A DNA stretch of 64,000 bases from Isosphaera sp. Its GTDB lineage: Bacteria > Planctomycetota > Phycisphaerae > Phycisphaerales > UBA1924. Position numbers and translations under genes: made by a program. Below the pieces are notes generated by a model, which was given only the letters and a program-made list of their open reading frames with translations, did no database searches and had not been told where the DNA came from. Positions 28,281 to 38,600 of the stretch are shown in pieces. The DNA lies in NCBI GenBank assembly GCA_013822085.1, contig PNJV01000003.1, forward strand, positions 1 through 64,000, read 5' to 3'. Numbering within the stretch: the stretch's first letter is position 1; each line of letters opens with the position of its first letter.

Positions 28281-29225
28281 GTGATCGACGTGGGCGTGCT
28301 CTTTGAGCGGGACCATCAGGCCGATTGGCTCTGGAACCAGTGCGACGGCCCCATGGGCCAGCACCGCGGCGTCCGGCTGATCAACGACGCCACCGATGCG
28401 CCCAACCTCGTGAGCTTCGGCAGCCCGATCCCCGGGGAGTACCGCATGCGGCTGGGGGGGTGGCGGCGCAAGTGGGCTGTCTGGCGCGGCCGGCTGGAAG
28501 ACGAGCGCATGGCCCACGCCTGGGAGCGCGTGCGCACGCCGCGCCAGCGCACCGACGTGGTCTTCTACGAGCCCCCCGTGTACGTCAAGGACCAGGGCTA
28601 CGCCTGGGCCAAGGCGCACGCGCGGGCGGTCTTTGGCCCCGACCCGCGCGCCACGCACCGGCTCAGGCTCCCGAGCACCTTCTCCCTGCCCGGCACCGTC
28701 CACGACTGGCGCAGCTGGCAGCCCGGCGACAAGCCCGTCCCCCTGGCCTGCGTGACCAGCGGCAAGGGCTTCCTGCCCGGGCACGTCGAGCGCCTGCGGT
28801 TCATCGGCATGGCCCGGGCGGCGGGCGTGGAGATGGAGCTCTTCGGGCGCGGCGTGCCGGCCGAGCTGGGCACGCGCGGGCCGGTCATGGACAAGGGCCA
28901 GGCCCTGCGCCCGGCGCGGCTGGCGCTGGCCATCGAGAACGACGGCGCCACCGACCTCTACGTGAGCGAGAAGCTCTGGGACGCCCTGGCCTGCTGGTGC
29001 GTCCCCGTCTACTTCGGGTCCCGCGCCATGGACTCGATGATCCCGCCCGAGGCGGTGGTGCGGCTGCCCGACCTGGGCCAGGGCGGGCTGGAGGTGCTCA
29101 GGCAGGCCCTGGCCGACCCGGGCCTGTGGCAACGCAAGCTCGAGGCCGTCGCCGAGGCCCGCCGACTGGCCATGTCCTCGCTGCGCATGGTCGAGTGGAT
29201 CGCCGACCGCTTCGAGGCCGGCTGA
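28281..29225 (+). CDS. GT10 (fucosyltransferase-type) glycosyltransferase
   Basis: LAIENDGATDLYVSEKLWDALACWCVPVYFGS; GTG start chosen because upstream sequence is a tandem G-rich repeat. Confidence 0.8.
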   Translation: MIDVGVLFERDHQADWLWNQCDGPMGQHRGVRLINDATDAPNLVSFGSPIPGEYRMRLGGWRRKWAVWRGRLEDERMAHAWERVRTPRQRTDVVFYEPPVYVKDQGYAWAKAHARAVFGPDPRATHRLRLPSTFSLPGTVHDWRSWQPGDKPVPLACVTSGKGFLPGHVERLRFIGMARAAGVEMELFGRGVPAELGTRGPVMDKGQALRPARLALAIENDGATDLYVSEKLWDALACWCVPVYFGSRAMDSMIPPEAVVRLPDLGQGGLEVLRQALADPGLWQRKLEAVAEARRLAMSSLRMVEWIADRFEAG

Positions 29226-29240
29226 GCTGCGCCGACAACC

Positions 29241-29273
29241 CGCAAGCGCAGCCAACAGCCCCGCGCGCTTGCG
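29241..29273. terminator. Hairpin between convergent genes (CGCAAGCGC/GCGCTTGCG)
   Basis: 9-bp perfect inverted repeat between stops at 29225 (+) and 29308 (-); no U-tract. Confidence 0.35.
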
Positions 29274-29307
29274 CCCGCGGCGCGGCTCGCCTTGCAGCCC
29301 CGCGGGC

Positions 29308-30576
29308 TCAGCCGATGGCCCCGCCGTGAAGCAGCCCGCGCTGCTCGGGCGTGACCTCCATGCCCAGCGCCACGCGGTAGAGCGCGTGGAAGGTGCGCGC
29401 GGCGCGCTGCGCGGTGAAGCCGGCGATGCGGGCCCTGGCCTTTGCCACCAGCGCCGCGCCCAGGGCCCGGTCGGTCCACAGCCGGGCCAGCGCCTCGGCG
29501 ATCTGCGCGGGCGAGGCCGGGTCGAAGAGGAGCGCCGCGTCGCCGGCCTGCGACGGCAGCGATGTCACGCCCGAGCAGGCCACCGGCACGCCCTCGGCCA
29601 TGGCCTCCCACAGCGGGAACGAGGCCGACTCGAACCGCGTCGGGATCACCACCGCTGACGCGGCTCGGTAGACGGCCCGGACGTCCGCGGCGGGCACGAA
29701 GCCCACGAACCTGACCAGGGGCTCCAGCCGCAGCGCGCTCAGCCGGCTCTGGACGAGCGCAAAGTGCTCGGTCTGCTTGCCCGAGCAGACCAGCGGCACG
29801 GCGAGCCCCCGCTCGTCGCGCAGGTGCGCGATCGCGTCGAGCAGGCCCAGGTGGTTCTTGTGCGCAAAGGTGGTCGCGGCGTAGTACACGAAGCGCTCGG
29901 GCAGCCCCAGGCGCGCCCGCGCGTCGGCGACCTGGCCCGGCGTGGGCTCGGGGGCGTCCAGGTGCGGCGGCGGGTACTGCACCGCGTGCACGCGATCGGG
30001 CGGGAGGCCGTACTGACGGATCAGGTCCTGGCGGGTCCACTCGGAGGAGACCGGCACGGCCCTGGCCGCGGCGCAGTACGCCCGGTAGAGGGTCTCGCGC
30101 TTGCGGATCTCGTGCGGCGAGAAGAACTGGGGCAGGTGCAGGTGCTGCACGTCGTGGGGCTGGTACACGGTGGGCACGGCGGTGAGGAACCCGGCCTGGT
30201 ACGTGAAGTGCATCAGGTCCACGCCGGCGCGCTCGATGACGCCCGGGGAGCGCGCCGGGGCGACGCGGTCGGGGATGCCCACGCCCCGGCGCAGCGGCCG
30301 GGTCACCGCCGAGACGGCGCGCTTGAGCCGCCGGCGGAGCTTCTTGATGCGGCCACGCCCGAGCCGCCCCGCGGGCAGGCTCAGGAGCCTGGCGTCGGGC
30401 CCGATGGCCGCCCGGGCCCAGGCTGCGCCGGCGTCGTGGACCAGGAACACGTAGCGCTGGTCGGGCGGGTTCAGGTCCAGGAGCGCTCGGCCCAGCCGGG
30501 AGACGTACTGCTCCACGCCCCCCATCGCGCCGGGGTGGATGCGCGCGTCGAGGCAGACGGTGATGGGCTCTTGCAT
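29308..30576 (-). CDS. GT4 family glycosyltransferase
   Basis: HPGAMGGVEQYVSRLG, YYAATTFAHKNHLGLLDAI, IPTRFESASFPLWEAMAEGVPVACS. Confidence 0.92.
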   Translation of the reverse strand: MQEPITVCLDARIHPGAMGGVEQYVSRLGRALLDLNPPDQRYVFLVHDAGAAWARAAIGPDARLLSLPAGRLGRGRIKKLRRRLKRAVSAVTRPLRRGVGIPDRVAPARSPGVIERAGVDLMHFTYQAGFLTAVPTVYQPHDVQHLHLPQFFSPHEIRKRETLYRAYCAAARAVPVSSEWTRQDLIRQYGLPPDRVHAVQYPPPHLDAPEPTPGQVADARARLGLPERFVYYAATTFAHKNHLGLLDAIAHLRDERGLAVPLVCSGKQTEHFALVQSRLSALRLEPLVRFVGFVPAADVRAVYRAASAVVIPTRFESASFPLWEAMAEGVPVACSGVTSLPSQAGDAALLFDPASPAQIAEALARLWTDRALGAALVAKARARIAGFTAQRAARTFHALYRVALGMEVTPEQRGLLHGGAIG

Positions 30577-30589
30577 GCCCGGTGGCCCC

Positions 30590-31786
30590 TCAGCGTCGCG
30601 CCGAGGCCAGGGCCGCGCAGACGCGGTCCACGTCCCCCTCGGTCATGCCCGGGTACGTGGGCAGGTTGATGCCCCACTGGGCAAGGCGATCGGTCACGGG
30701 CAGGTGCTCGTTGCGGGCCCTGCTCTCGGCGCGGAAGGGCGGCAGGGTGTGCAGGGGGATGAAGAACGGGCGAGTCTCGATGTTCTGGCTCTCCATGTGC
30801 GCCATGACCTCCTGGCGGGAGCGCCCGAACTCAGGCGTGATCTGGAGGCACATGAGCCACGGCGTGATCTGGGCCCAGGGGGCGATGGGCTGGAACCCGA
30901 CGCCCGGCGCGCCGGCCAGGCGCTCCCTGTACCAGGCGTAGACCTGGCGGCGCTTGGCGACGATCTGCTCGCGGCGCTCAAGCTGCGCGCACAGGATCGC
31001 CGCGGCGAGGTTGGTCATGCGGAAGTTGTACCCGGTGACGGGGAAGTAGTACCGCCGGGCCGGGTCGACGCCCTGCCCGCGCAGCGTGCGCATGCGCAGG
31101 GCCAGCTGCGGGTCGGAGACCGTCACGGCGCCGCCCTCGCCGCAGGTGAGGATCTTGTTGCCGTAGAACGAGAACGTGGCGCAGCGGGCCAGCGACCCGG
31201 CCACGCGGCCCTTGTAGGTGGCAAAGTGGGCCTCGGCCGCGTCCTCGATCACCCAGAGCCCGTGCACCGCGGCCAGGCGGTTGATCGCGTCCATGTCCGC
31301 CGGGTGCCCGTACAGGTGCACCGCGATGATCCCGCGCGTGCGGCGGGTGACGGCGGCCTCGAGCTTGGCCGGGTCGATGCACCACGTGGCGGGGTCGACG
31401 TCCACAAAGACCGGCTCGGCGCCCACGTAGCGGCAGGCGTTGGCGGTGGCGATGTACGTCAGCGAGGGCACCAGCACCTCGTCGCCGGGGCGCACGTCCA
31501 GGGCCATCAGGGCCAGGTGCAGCGCGACGGTGCCGTTGGAGACGCCCAGGGCGCTCTGGGAGTCGCACAGGGCGGCAAACTCGCGCTCGAAGCGGTCCAG
31601 GAACGCGCCCGACGAGGAGATCCACGACGAGCGGATCGCCTCCACGGCGTACCGCTCCTCGTTGCCCGACAGGTCCGGGGCCGCCACGGGGATGCGCCGG
31701 GGCGTCGCTTCGGGCGTCTGGACCTGGGCGCGGCTAGGGGCGGGCACGGGCGTGTTCGGCGAGCCGGCTGGCGCGAGCGATGACAT
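30590..31786 (-). CDS. DegT/DnrJ/EryC1/StrS family aminotransferase
   Basis: GVSNGTVALHLAL, VIEDAAEAHFA, FSFYGNKILTCGEGGAV, YNFRMTNLAAAI. Confidence 0.95.
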   Translation of the reverse strand: MSSLAPAGSPNTPVPAPSRAQVQTPEATPRRIPVAAPDLSGNEERYAVEAIRSSWISSSGAFLDRFEREFAALCDSQSALGVSNGTVALHLALMALDVRPGDEVLVPSLTYIATANACRYVGAEPVFVDVDPATWCIDPAKLEAAVTRRTRGIIAVHLYGHPADMDAINRLAAVHGLWVIEDAAEAHFATYKGRVAGSLARCATFSFYGNKILTCGEGGAVTVSDPQLALRMRTLRGQGVDPARRYYFPVTGYNFRMTNLAAAILCAQLERREQIVAKRRQVYAWYRERLAGAPGVGFQPIAPWAQITPWLMCLQITPEFGRSRQEVMAHMESQNIETRPFFIPLHTLPPFRAESRARNEHLPVTDRLAQWGINLPTYPGMTEGDVDRVCAALASARR

Positions 31787-33086
31787 CGAGGTACTCCCGC
31801 GCGACCTGGTCCCAGCCGCGGTCGGACAGGGCCGACACCCGGGCCCGGGCCTCGGCCGACACCCGCGCGTGGTCTGCGCGCAGGGCCGCCAGTCGCGTCG
31901 TCAAGTCATCGGCATCCCCGACACCGAACCATGATACACGCCCGCCGATGGCCTCCATGTGCTCGCGCAGCACCGGGATGTCCGAGCAGACCACCGGCAC
32001 GCCGGCCCGCACCGCCTCGGCCACGGGGAAGCTCCCTCCCCCCTCGTGCCGGCTGGGCATCACCAGCGCCCAGGCCCGCTGGAGGAGCCCGAAATACACC
32101 GGGTCCTGGACAAATCCCAGCGAGATCACGTCCACCCCCAGGCGCAGGCCCTGGGCCTGGCACAGCCGGGCCAGCTGGGCGCCCCGCCCGCGCGCGCTCA
32201 GGTCGGCGTCGCGCCCGCAGAGCACCACGGGCACGGCCGACAGGGCCGAGCCGCCATCGAGCGTGCCGGCGGCGCGTGCCCAGGCGCCCCAGGCGCGGAT
32301 GGCCGTCTCGTGGTCCTTGTGCGGCGAGAGGTTGGCCGGCAGGAGGGCAAAGGGCCCGCGCGCCCAGGCCCACGCCGCCGGCGGGTCGGCCGGGGCCGCG
32401 GTGCGGTGCTGCTCAGCGACCCGGATGATCTGGGCCCGGTCCGGGGCGACGCCGAACAGCTCTCGCGCCGTGCCCAGCGTGGCCCGGGAGGTCATCACGA
32501 CCCGGTGTCCCGAGCCGAGCCACCCCTCGACGGCGCGCCTCTCGCGGGCGTGCTGGCCCGGCGGGAGCGTCTCGGGGCTGGTGAAGAAGATCAGGTCGTG
32601 CAGCGTGGCCACCACCGGCGCCGGGCCTGGCGGCGGGGGCATGTGCAGGTGGATCCACGGGAACCACACCGCGTCGGCGCCGCCGCGGGCGACCCACCCC
32701 GGAACCTCGAACTGGATCGGCGCGTGCACGCCGCGGGCCCCGAGCCACCTGCGCAGGGCCTTGACGCGCCCCGCGCCGTAGAGCGCCCGGGCGGCCCGGT
32801 TGCGCGGCGGGGCGTCGGTGTACGCCGCGGCGACCCCGACCTCGGCCAGCCCCGCCCGGTACCGCTCCAGGGCCTGGCTGTGCGAGACGACCTCGATCGA
32901 CAGCCCGCCGGCGACGGCGGACATGGCGCCCAGGGCCTGGGCGATGTAGCGCATGCCCCCGCCGGGGTTGGCGACGTAATCGACCACGCGCAGGCGCAGG
33001 GGCGCAGGCCGCTGGGCGCGCGCTTCGGGCCCAGGGCGCCGGGCCGGCGCAGCGTCGAGGCCCGCCGGTGGGGGCGCCTGGCTCAC
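31734..33086 (-). CDS. GT4 family glycosyltransferase
   Basis: NPGGGMRYIAQAL, LPANLSPHKDHETAIRAW, VMPSRHEGGGSFPVAEAVRAGVPVVCSD. Confidence 0.9.
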   Translation of the reverse strand: MSQAPPPAGLDAAPARRPGPEARAQRPAPLRLRVVDYVANPGGGMRYIAQALGAMSAVAGGLSIEVVSHSQALERYRAGLAEVGVAAAYTDAPPRNRAARALYGAGRVKALRRWLGARGVHAPIQFEVPGWVARGGADAVWFPWIHLHMPPPPGPAPVVATLHDLIFFTSPETLPPGQHARERRAVEGWLGSGHRVVMTSRATLGTARELFGVAPDRAQIIRVAEQHRTAAPADPPAAWAWARGPFALLPANLSPHKDHETAIRAWGAWARAAGTLDGGSALSAVPVVLCGRDADLSARGRGAQLARLCQAQGLRLGVDVISLGFVQDPVYFGLLQRAWALVMPSRHEGGGSFPVAEAVRAGVPVVCSDIPVLREHMEAIGGRVSWFGVGDADDLTTRLAALRADHARVSAEARARVSALSDRGWDQVAREYLDVIARASRLAEHARARP

Positions 33087-34129
33087 GGCTTGACGAACTC
33101 CAGGCCCATCACGCCCAGCCCGGGCAGGTCCTCAAGGCGCGCAAAGCGCGCGTAGGACTCGGCCACGGTCAGGGGCTCGCGCCACAGCCTGCACCCCACG
33201 CCGGTGAGCATCGCCTGCCGCTGGCGGAAGAAGAAGCCCGGCTGGCGCTCGCCGAAGTACTCGGCACGCGCCGGCGTTCCCAGCCGGTCCACCAGGCGGC
33301 GCCGGACGTCCTCGGGGCCGTAGATCCGCCAGCCGAAGTACCAGCCGTCGGCGTCGGGGGTCTGCACGCCGTAGTCGTCGCGGTCGAAGAACTCCTCGAA
33401 GGGCTCGCGGGCGCAGGGCAGCGTGAGCACCAGCCGCCCGCCCGGGCGGAGCAGGTCCCAGGCGGCCTCAAGGGCCGCGCGCTCGTCGCGGATGTGCTCG
33501 TAGACCGAGACGCTCGTCACGGCGTCGTAGGACCCGGGGCTCAGGCCGGAGGCCTCGGCGAGGGCGTGGCGGAGCGTCGCCCGGCGTGCCAGCCCCGGCC
33601 CAGCGGCGCGCAGCAGCCCGGCGGTGGCCCGCAGGTCCGCCCCGTCGGGGTTGATGGCGTCGATGCGCAGGCGCGGGTGGTCCAGCAGCGCCAGGAGGAT
33701 CACGCTGCGCGGCGACGAGACGTCCGCCACCGACCCCAACCGGCCCGCGCCGGCGGCCCGGCGCAGCGCTCGCCGCACGAAGGGCGCCTCGAAGTAACGG
33801 ACCGAGTCGAGCGGGAAGTTGTACAGCGCCCGCAGGTGCTTGCGCGCCGACGGGTCGAGCCGGAGCATGCGCGTCAGGGCCAGCCGTTGGAGCCGCCACG
33901 CCGTCCCGGCCCCCTCGCCCCCGAGCCACCCGGCCCGGAGCGTGCTGGCCAGGGCCCGCGCCGAGCGGAGGAACTTGGGCAGCCGGCGCCGCGCGGGGGG
34001 ACGCGGCAGCGCGGCGATCTGCTCCGGCGTGGGCAGCCGCGTGAGGAGCCTGCGGGGGGCACCCGGCGGGTCGCTCGGGGTGGCAGGGCGGAGCGCCGGC
34101 GCCTCAGCGGGGTGTGCTCCGGGGTTCAT
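33083..34129 (-). CDS. SAM-dependent methyltransferase
   Basis: VADVSSPRSVILLAL, SYDAVTSVSVYEHIRDERAALEAAWDLLRPGGRLVLTLP. The 1045-aa ORF to 36220 is read-through on the antisense of pfp; true start ATG 34129. Confidence 0.8.
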   Translation of the reverse strand: MNPGAHPAEAPALRPATPSDPPGAPRRLLTRLPTPEQIAALPRPPARRRLPKFLRSARALASTLRAGWLGGEGAGTAWRLQRLALTRMLRLDPSARKHLRALYNFPLDSVRYFEAPFVRRALRRAAGAGRLGSVADVSSPRSVILLALLDHPRLRIDAINPDGADLRATAGLLRAAGPGLARRATLRHALAEASGLSPGSYDAVTSVSVYEHIRDERAALEAAWDLLRPGGRLVLTLPCAREPFEEFFDRDDYGVQTPDADGWYFGWRIYGPEDVRRRLVDRLGTPARAEYFGERQPGFFFRQRQAMLTGVGCRLWREPLTVAESYARFARLEDLPGLGVMGLEFVKP

Positions 34130-34185
34130 CGGCGTCACGGTATCGGGGGGGCTGGGTCGGCAGATCGGGGTGAGGGAGGCGCAAG

Positions 34186-34228
34186 GCGGGGGGTGGGGGT
34201 GGGGGTTGGGGTGGGGAGGGGTGGGGAG
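34186..34228 (+). repeat. G-tract array with G-quadruplex potential
   Basis: ggcggggggtgggggtgggggttggggtggggaggggtggggaggg. Confidence 0.85.
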
Positions 34229-34230
34229 GG

Positions 34231-35436
34231 CTAGAGGCGCTCCATCTGCGGCAGCTCGCCGACGAGCGGCTTGCAGTAATCGATAAAGTCGTGGGAGACG
34301 TCGTGCGTGCCGCTGATGAACTCGGCGGGCATGTGGCGCGTTTTGGCGGCCACGTCCATGAGCCTGACCACGTGCTTCTCGACGCGGTAGGGGTGGTTGG
34401 ACTTGCGGATGATGGCGATGGAGCCGTCGGTGGTGCCGCTCATGGCCTCCTGGGCGGCCTTGCAGCCCACGCCGCGGGCCTCGGCGGCGTCGACGGGCGA
34501 GGGCTCGGGCCAGCAGCGCTGCATGTAGCCCAGCGTGTCGGCGCGCACGCGCGGGGGCTTGCCCGAGGGGCTCTTGATCCGCTCCTTGATCAGGTTGGCG
34601 AGCATGTCGCCCAGGGCCCCCGAGCCCGAGAGCTGCACGTTGCCGTGGGCGTCGGTCTGGGCGCCCTGGATCAGCTTGGCCCCGATCTCGGTCCCGTCCT
34701 TGTCCTTGACGCCCTCGGAGACGGCGATCTGGCAGCGGTTGAGCTTGCCGATGACCCCCTTGACCTCCTCGACGAACCGGTCGATCTCGAAGGGCACCTC
34801 GGGCAGATAGATCAGGTGGGGGCCGCAGTCCTCGTGGTGGCGGGCCAGGGCCGAGGCGGCGGTGAGGAAGCCCGCGTTGCGGCCCATGATCACGTTGATC
34901 TTGATCCCGGGCAGGGAGAAGTTGTCCCGGTCGTCGGCCATGAAGGCCATGGCCACGTACCGCGCCGCCGAGCCGTAGCCGGGCGTGTGGTCGTTGTACA
35001 TCAGGTCGTTGTCGACCGTCTTGGGCACGTGGAGGCAGCGCAGGTCGTAGCCCGCTCGCTGCGACATCTCGTGGACGATCCGGCAGGTGTCCGACGAGTC
35101 GTTGCCGCCGATGTAGAAGAAGTAGCGGATGTCGTTCTTGCGGATCTGCTCGAAGATTTTGACGCAGTCGGCCTCCGTCGGCTTGGCGCGTGAGGACCCC
35201 AGCGCAGCCGACGGGGTCTTGGCGACCTTCTCCAGGTGCGCCTGGGGGACCTCCGTCAGGTCGATGGTCGGCAGGCCCTTGATCAGGCCGTCCACGCCGT
35301 GGCGCATGCCCAGGATCCGCTTGATGGGCTTGAAGCCCTTGAGCCCCTCGACGACGCCGACCAGGGACTGGTTGATGACGGCGGTGGGCCCGCCGGACTG
35401 ACCGATGATGGCGTTGCCTTCTGCGACCTTGGACAT
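34231..35436 (-). CDS. pfp: Pyrophosphate-dependent 6-phosphofructokinase
   Basis: IIGQSGGPTAVINQSL, IGGNDSSDT, PKTVDNDL, GRNAGFLTAASALA. Confidence 0.92.
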   Translation of the reverse strand: MSKVAEGNAIIGQSGGPTAVINQSLVGVVEGLKGFKPIKRILGMRHGVDGLIKGLPTIDLTEVPQAHLEKVAKTPSAALGSSRAKPTEADCVKIFEQIRKNDIRYFFYIGGNDSSDTCRIVHEMSQRAGYDLRCLHVPKTVDNDLMYNDHTPGYGSAARYVAMAFMADDRDNFSLPGIKINVIMGRNAGFLTAASALARHHEDCGPHLIYLPEVPFEIDRFVEEVKGVIGKLNRCQIAVSEGVKDKDGTEIGAKLIQGAQTDAHGNVQLSGSGALGDMLANLIKERIKSPSGKPPRVRADTLGYMQRCWPEPSPVDAAEARGVGCKAAQEAMSGTTDGSIAIIRKSNHPYRVEKHVVRLMDVAAKTRHMPAEFISGTHDVSHDFIDYCKPLVGELPQMERL

Positions 35437-35575
35437 GACGGGGCTCCTTCGCCTGGCCCGCCGCGGTGGGCGCTGGACGCGCTGCCAGCATACCGCGCTC
35501 GGGCGGGCTTGGGGAGTGGGCAATTGGGCCGGGGCGGCTCAGGTGACGGCCTGGGGCGGGCCCGGCGCCTTCGGC

Positions 35576-35605
35576 TTGCAATCCCGGCGCGGGGTGTGGT
35601 ATTCT
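35576..35605 (+). promoter_or_regulatory. Promoter TTGCAA-N18-TATTCT, 7 nt before ATG 35613
   Basis: Direct reading; spacing implies an essentially leaderless transcript. Confidence 0.55.
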
Positions 35606-35612
35606 GGCGGCC

Positions 35613-38600
35613 ATGCACACGACAACGCACGATCGGCCGGCGACCGCACCGCGGAACGCCCGGCGCACAGCGCGGGCCGCACTGAGGGCCCTGGCGCTGG
35701 TCGCCCTGTCCACGCTCGCACCGGTGGCGGCCCTGGGCCAGAGCGACCCGCTCCGCCCGCCGCCCAACCGGCCCGGGCGCGACCCGCTCAGCGCCGACGC
35801 CATCGTCGGCGCCACGGTGCACGTCTCGCCGACGCGCGTGATCGACAACGGCACGGTGGTGATCCGCGACGGGCGGATCGCCGCGGTGCTCCAGGGCCAG
35901 GCGCCCCCGCCGGGCGTGCGTGTCCACCAGGGCAAGGGCCTGCACGTGTACCCCGGGTTCATCGACCCGTTCGTGGAGGTCGACGCGCCGCGCCCGGCCG
36001 ACGGCTCGCCCGGCGTGCACTGGAACCCGCGGGTCACGCCGCAGCGCTCGGTGCTCGATGGGCCGGGGCTTGACCAGGCGGCGATGCGCGCCCTGCGCGC
36101 CCAGGGCTTTACCGTGGCGGCCCTGGCGCCGCGCGGCGGGATCTTCCGCGGCTCGGGGGCGGTGGTGGCGCTCAACGACACCCCGCCGGAGCTGGCCCTG
36201 CCCAGGCCGGACGTGATCAAGCCCGACGCCTTCCAGGTGCTCTCGCTCGAGCTGGGCGGGGGCTTTGGCGGCGGGGGTGGGGGCGGCGGTGGGGCGGGTG
36301 GGGGTGGCGGGCCGACCGACCGGTGGGCCGGTTACCCGGGCTCCAAGATGGGCGCCATCGCGCTGGTGCGGCAGACGTTCTACGACGCCGACTCGCGCGC
36401 CGCCCAGGCCCAGTTGCGCACCCAGAACCAGGCCGAGGCCGACCCCTCGGCGCTCGACGCGCTGGCCCGCGGCGCCCCCGGCGGCTCGCTCATCGCCTTC
36501 TCGGTCGAGGACGAGCTGGAGCTGCTCCGCGGCATCAAGATCGGCCGAGAGTTCAACCGCCCGATGGTCTTTGTCGGCTCGGGCACCGAGTTCCGCCGCC
36601 TCGACGCGATCGTGGCCGACCGCCCGCAGCTGATCGTCCCCCTGAGCTTCCCCGAGAAGCCCCAGGCCGGGTCCATCGGCGAGCTGGAGGCCATCGAGCT
36701 GCGCACGCTCATGACCTGGGAGCAGGCCCCCACCAACCCCGCCCGGCTGGAGAAGGCCGGCCTGAGCCCGCTCCTGACCTCGTCGCGCCTGCGCGACCGC
36801 GGCCAGTTCCTGACCAACCTCCGCAGCGCCGTCCGCCACGGCCTGCCCGAGCAGGCGGCCCTGGAGATGCTCACCACGCGCCCCGCGGCGCTGCTGGGCC
36901 TGGCCGGTGAGCTCGGCTCGATCGACCCGGGCAAGCGCGCCAACCTGGTCGTGCTCGACCGGCCCCTCTTCGACCGCCAGAGCCGCGTCCTGGGCGTGTG
37001 GGTGGACGGCAACGCCTACGACCTGGCCCCGGCGCCCGGCCCGCTGGAGGGCACCTGGAAGCTGACGGTCGTGGGCACCGTCGGCGCCGGCGAGCGCTCG
37101 CTGGTCATCGGCAGGGACAACGCCGTGACCCTCGTCGAGGGCGACACGCGGTCGCGCGCTACCAACGTCTCGGTCAGCGCCGGCCGGCTGTCCATGGTGA
37201 TGGACGCCAAGCCCCTGGTGCGCGCCGGCGAGGGCAGCGCGGCCCTGACCGGCGTCATCGGGCTCGACCAGGCCGGCAAGAGCCAGACCCTCACCGGCCA
37301 GCTCAGGACCACCGACGGCAAGAGCTATCAATGGTCCGCGGCGCGCGTCTCGGACAAGGCCGACCTGCCCGCGCCCCAGCGCACCCCCGGCGGGCAGGCC
37401 CCCGAGGGCGAAGCTGCCCCAGCGGCCGACGACCCCGTCGGCGGCAGCTGGTCGGTGCGCGTCACCGGGCCGGCCCCCTTCCCGCCCGGCGGCCTGGACA
37501 TCACCATGGCCCTGGCGCACAACCAGGGGACGGTCACGGGCACCATCGAGACGCCCTTCGGGCCCTCGAACATCGACCAGGGCACCTTCAACGCCGGCAC
37601 CGGCCAGGCCGTCCTGACGGCCACCATCGGCCCCGAGGGCAACGCCCAGCAGGCCACCATCAGCCTCAAGTTCGCCGGCGAGAGCTTCACCGGCACCAGC
37701 ACCAACGACGCCGGCGTGTTCCAGCTCAGCGGCGCCCGCCGCAGCGTCGCCGGCACGCCGCGCGCAGCCGACGAGCCCGAGGCCACCCCCAACGTCCCCG
37801 AGCGGCTCCCGGGCTACCCCTTCGGCGCCTTCGCCCTGGCCGAGCTGCCGCCGCAGGAGCTGGTGATCATCACCGGCGGCACGGTCTGGACGCTCGGCCC
37901 GGCGGGCACGATCGAGAACGGGGCCGTGGTCATCCGCGACGGCAAGATCGCCTTCGTCGGCTCCGCCTCCTCGATCCCGACGATCAACGGCACCGCGCGC
38001 GTCATCGACGCCACCGGCAAGCACGTCACGCCGGGCATCATCGACGCCCACAGCCACACCGGGATCTCCGGGGGTGTCAACGAGGGCGGCCAGACCATCA
38101 CCTCCGAGGTCCGCATCCAGGACGTGACCAACCCCGACTCGGTCAGCTGGTACCGCCAGCTGGCCGGGGGCGTCACCGCGGTCAACTCCCTCCACGGCTC
38201 GGCCAACCCCATCGGCGGCCAGAGCCAGACCGTCAAGAACCGCTGGGGCGCACGCCACCCCGACGACCTGCACGTGGCCGGCGCCATCGCCGGGATCAAG
38301 TTCGCCCTGGGCGAGAACGTCGTGCAGGCCAACTTCCCCGGCGCCGGCGGCACCCGCTACCCCCAGAGCCGCATGGGCGTCGAGGCCCTCATCCGCGACC
38401 GCTTCCTGGCCGCCAAGGAGTACGCCGCCGCCCGGGCCCGCGGGGAGGCCGTGCGCAGGGACCTGGAGCTCGAGGCGCTGGTCGAGATCATGGAGGGCAC
38501 GCGCCTGGTCCACGCCCACAGCTACCGCGCCGACGAGATCCTCATGCTGGCGCGCCTCTCGGCCGAGTTCGGCTTCAAGCTGGGCACCTACCAGCACATC

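Noticed and set aside
34130-36220. N-terminal two thirds of the 1045-aa minus-strand ORF
   Set aside because: Out-of-frame read-through over pfp and antisense of the amidohydrolase; the methyltransferase starts at ATG 34129.
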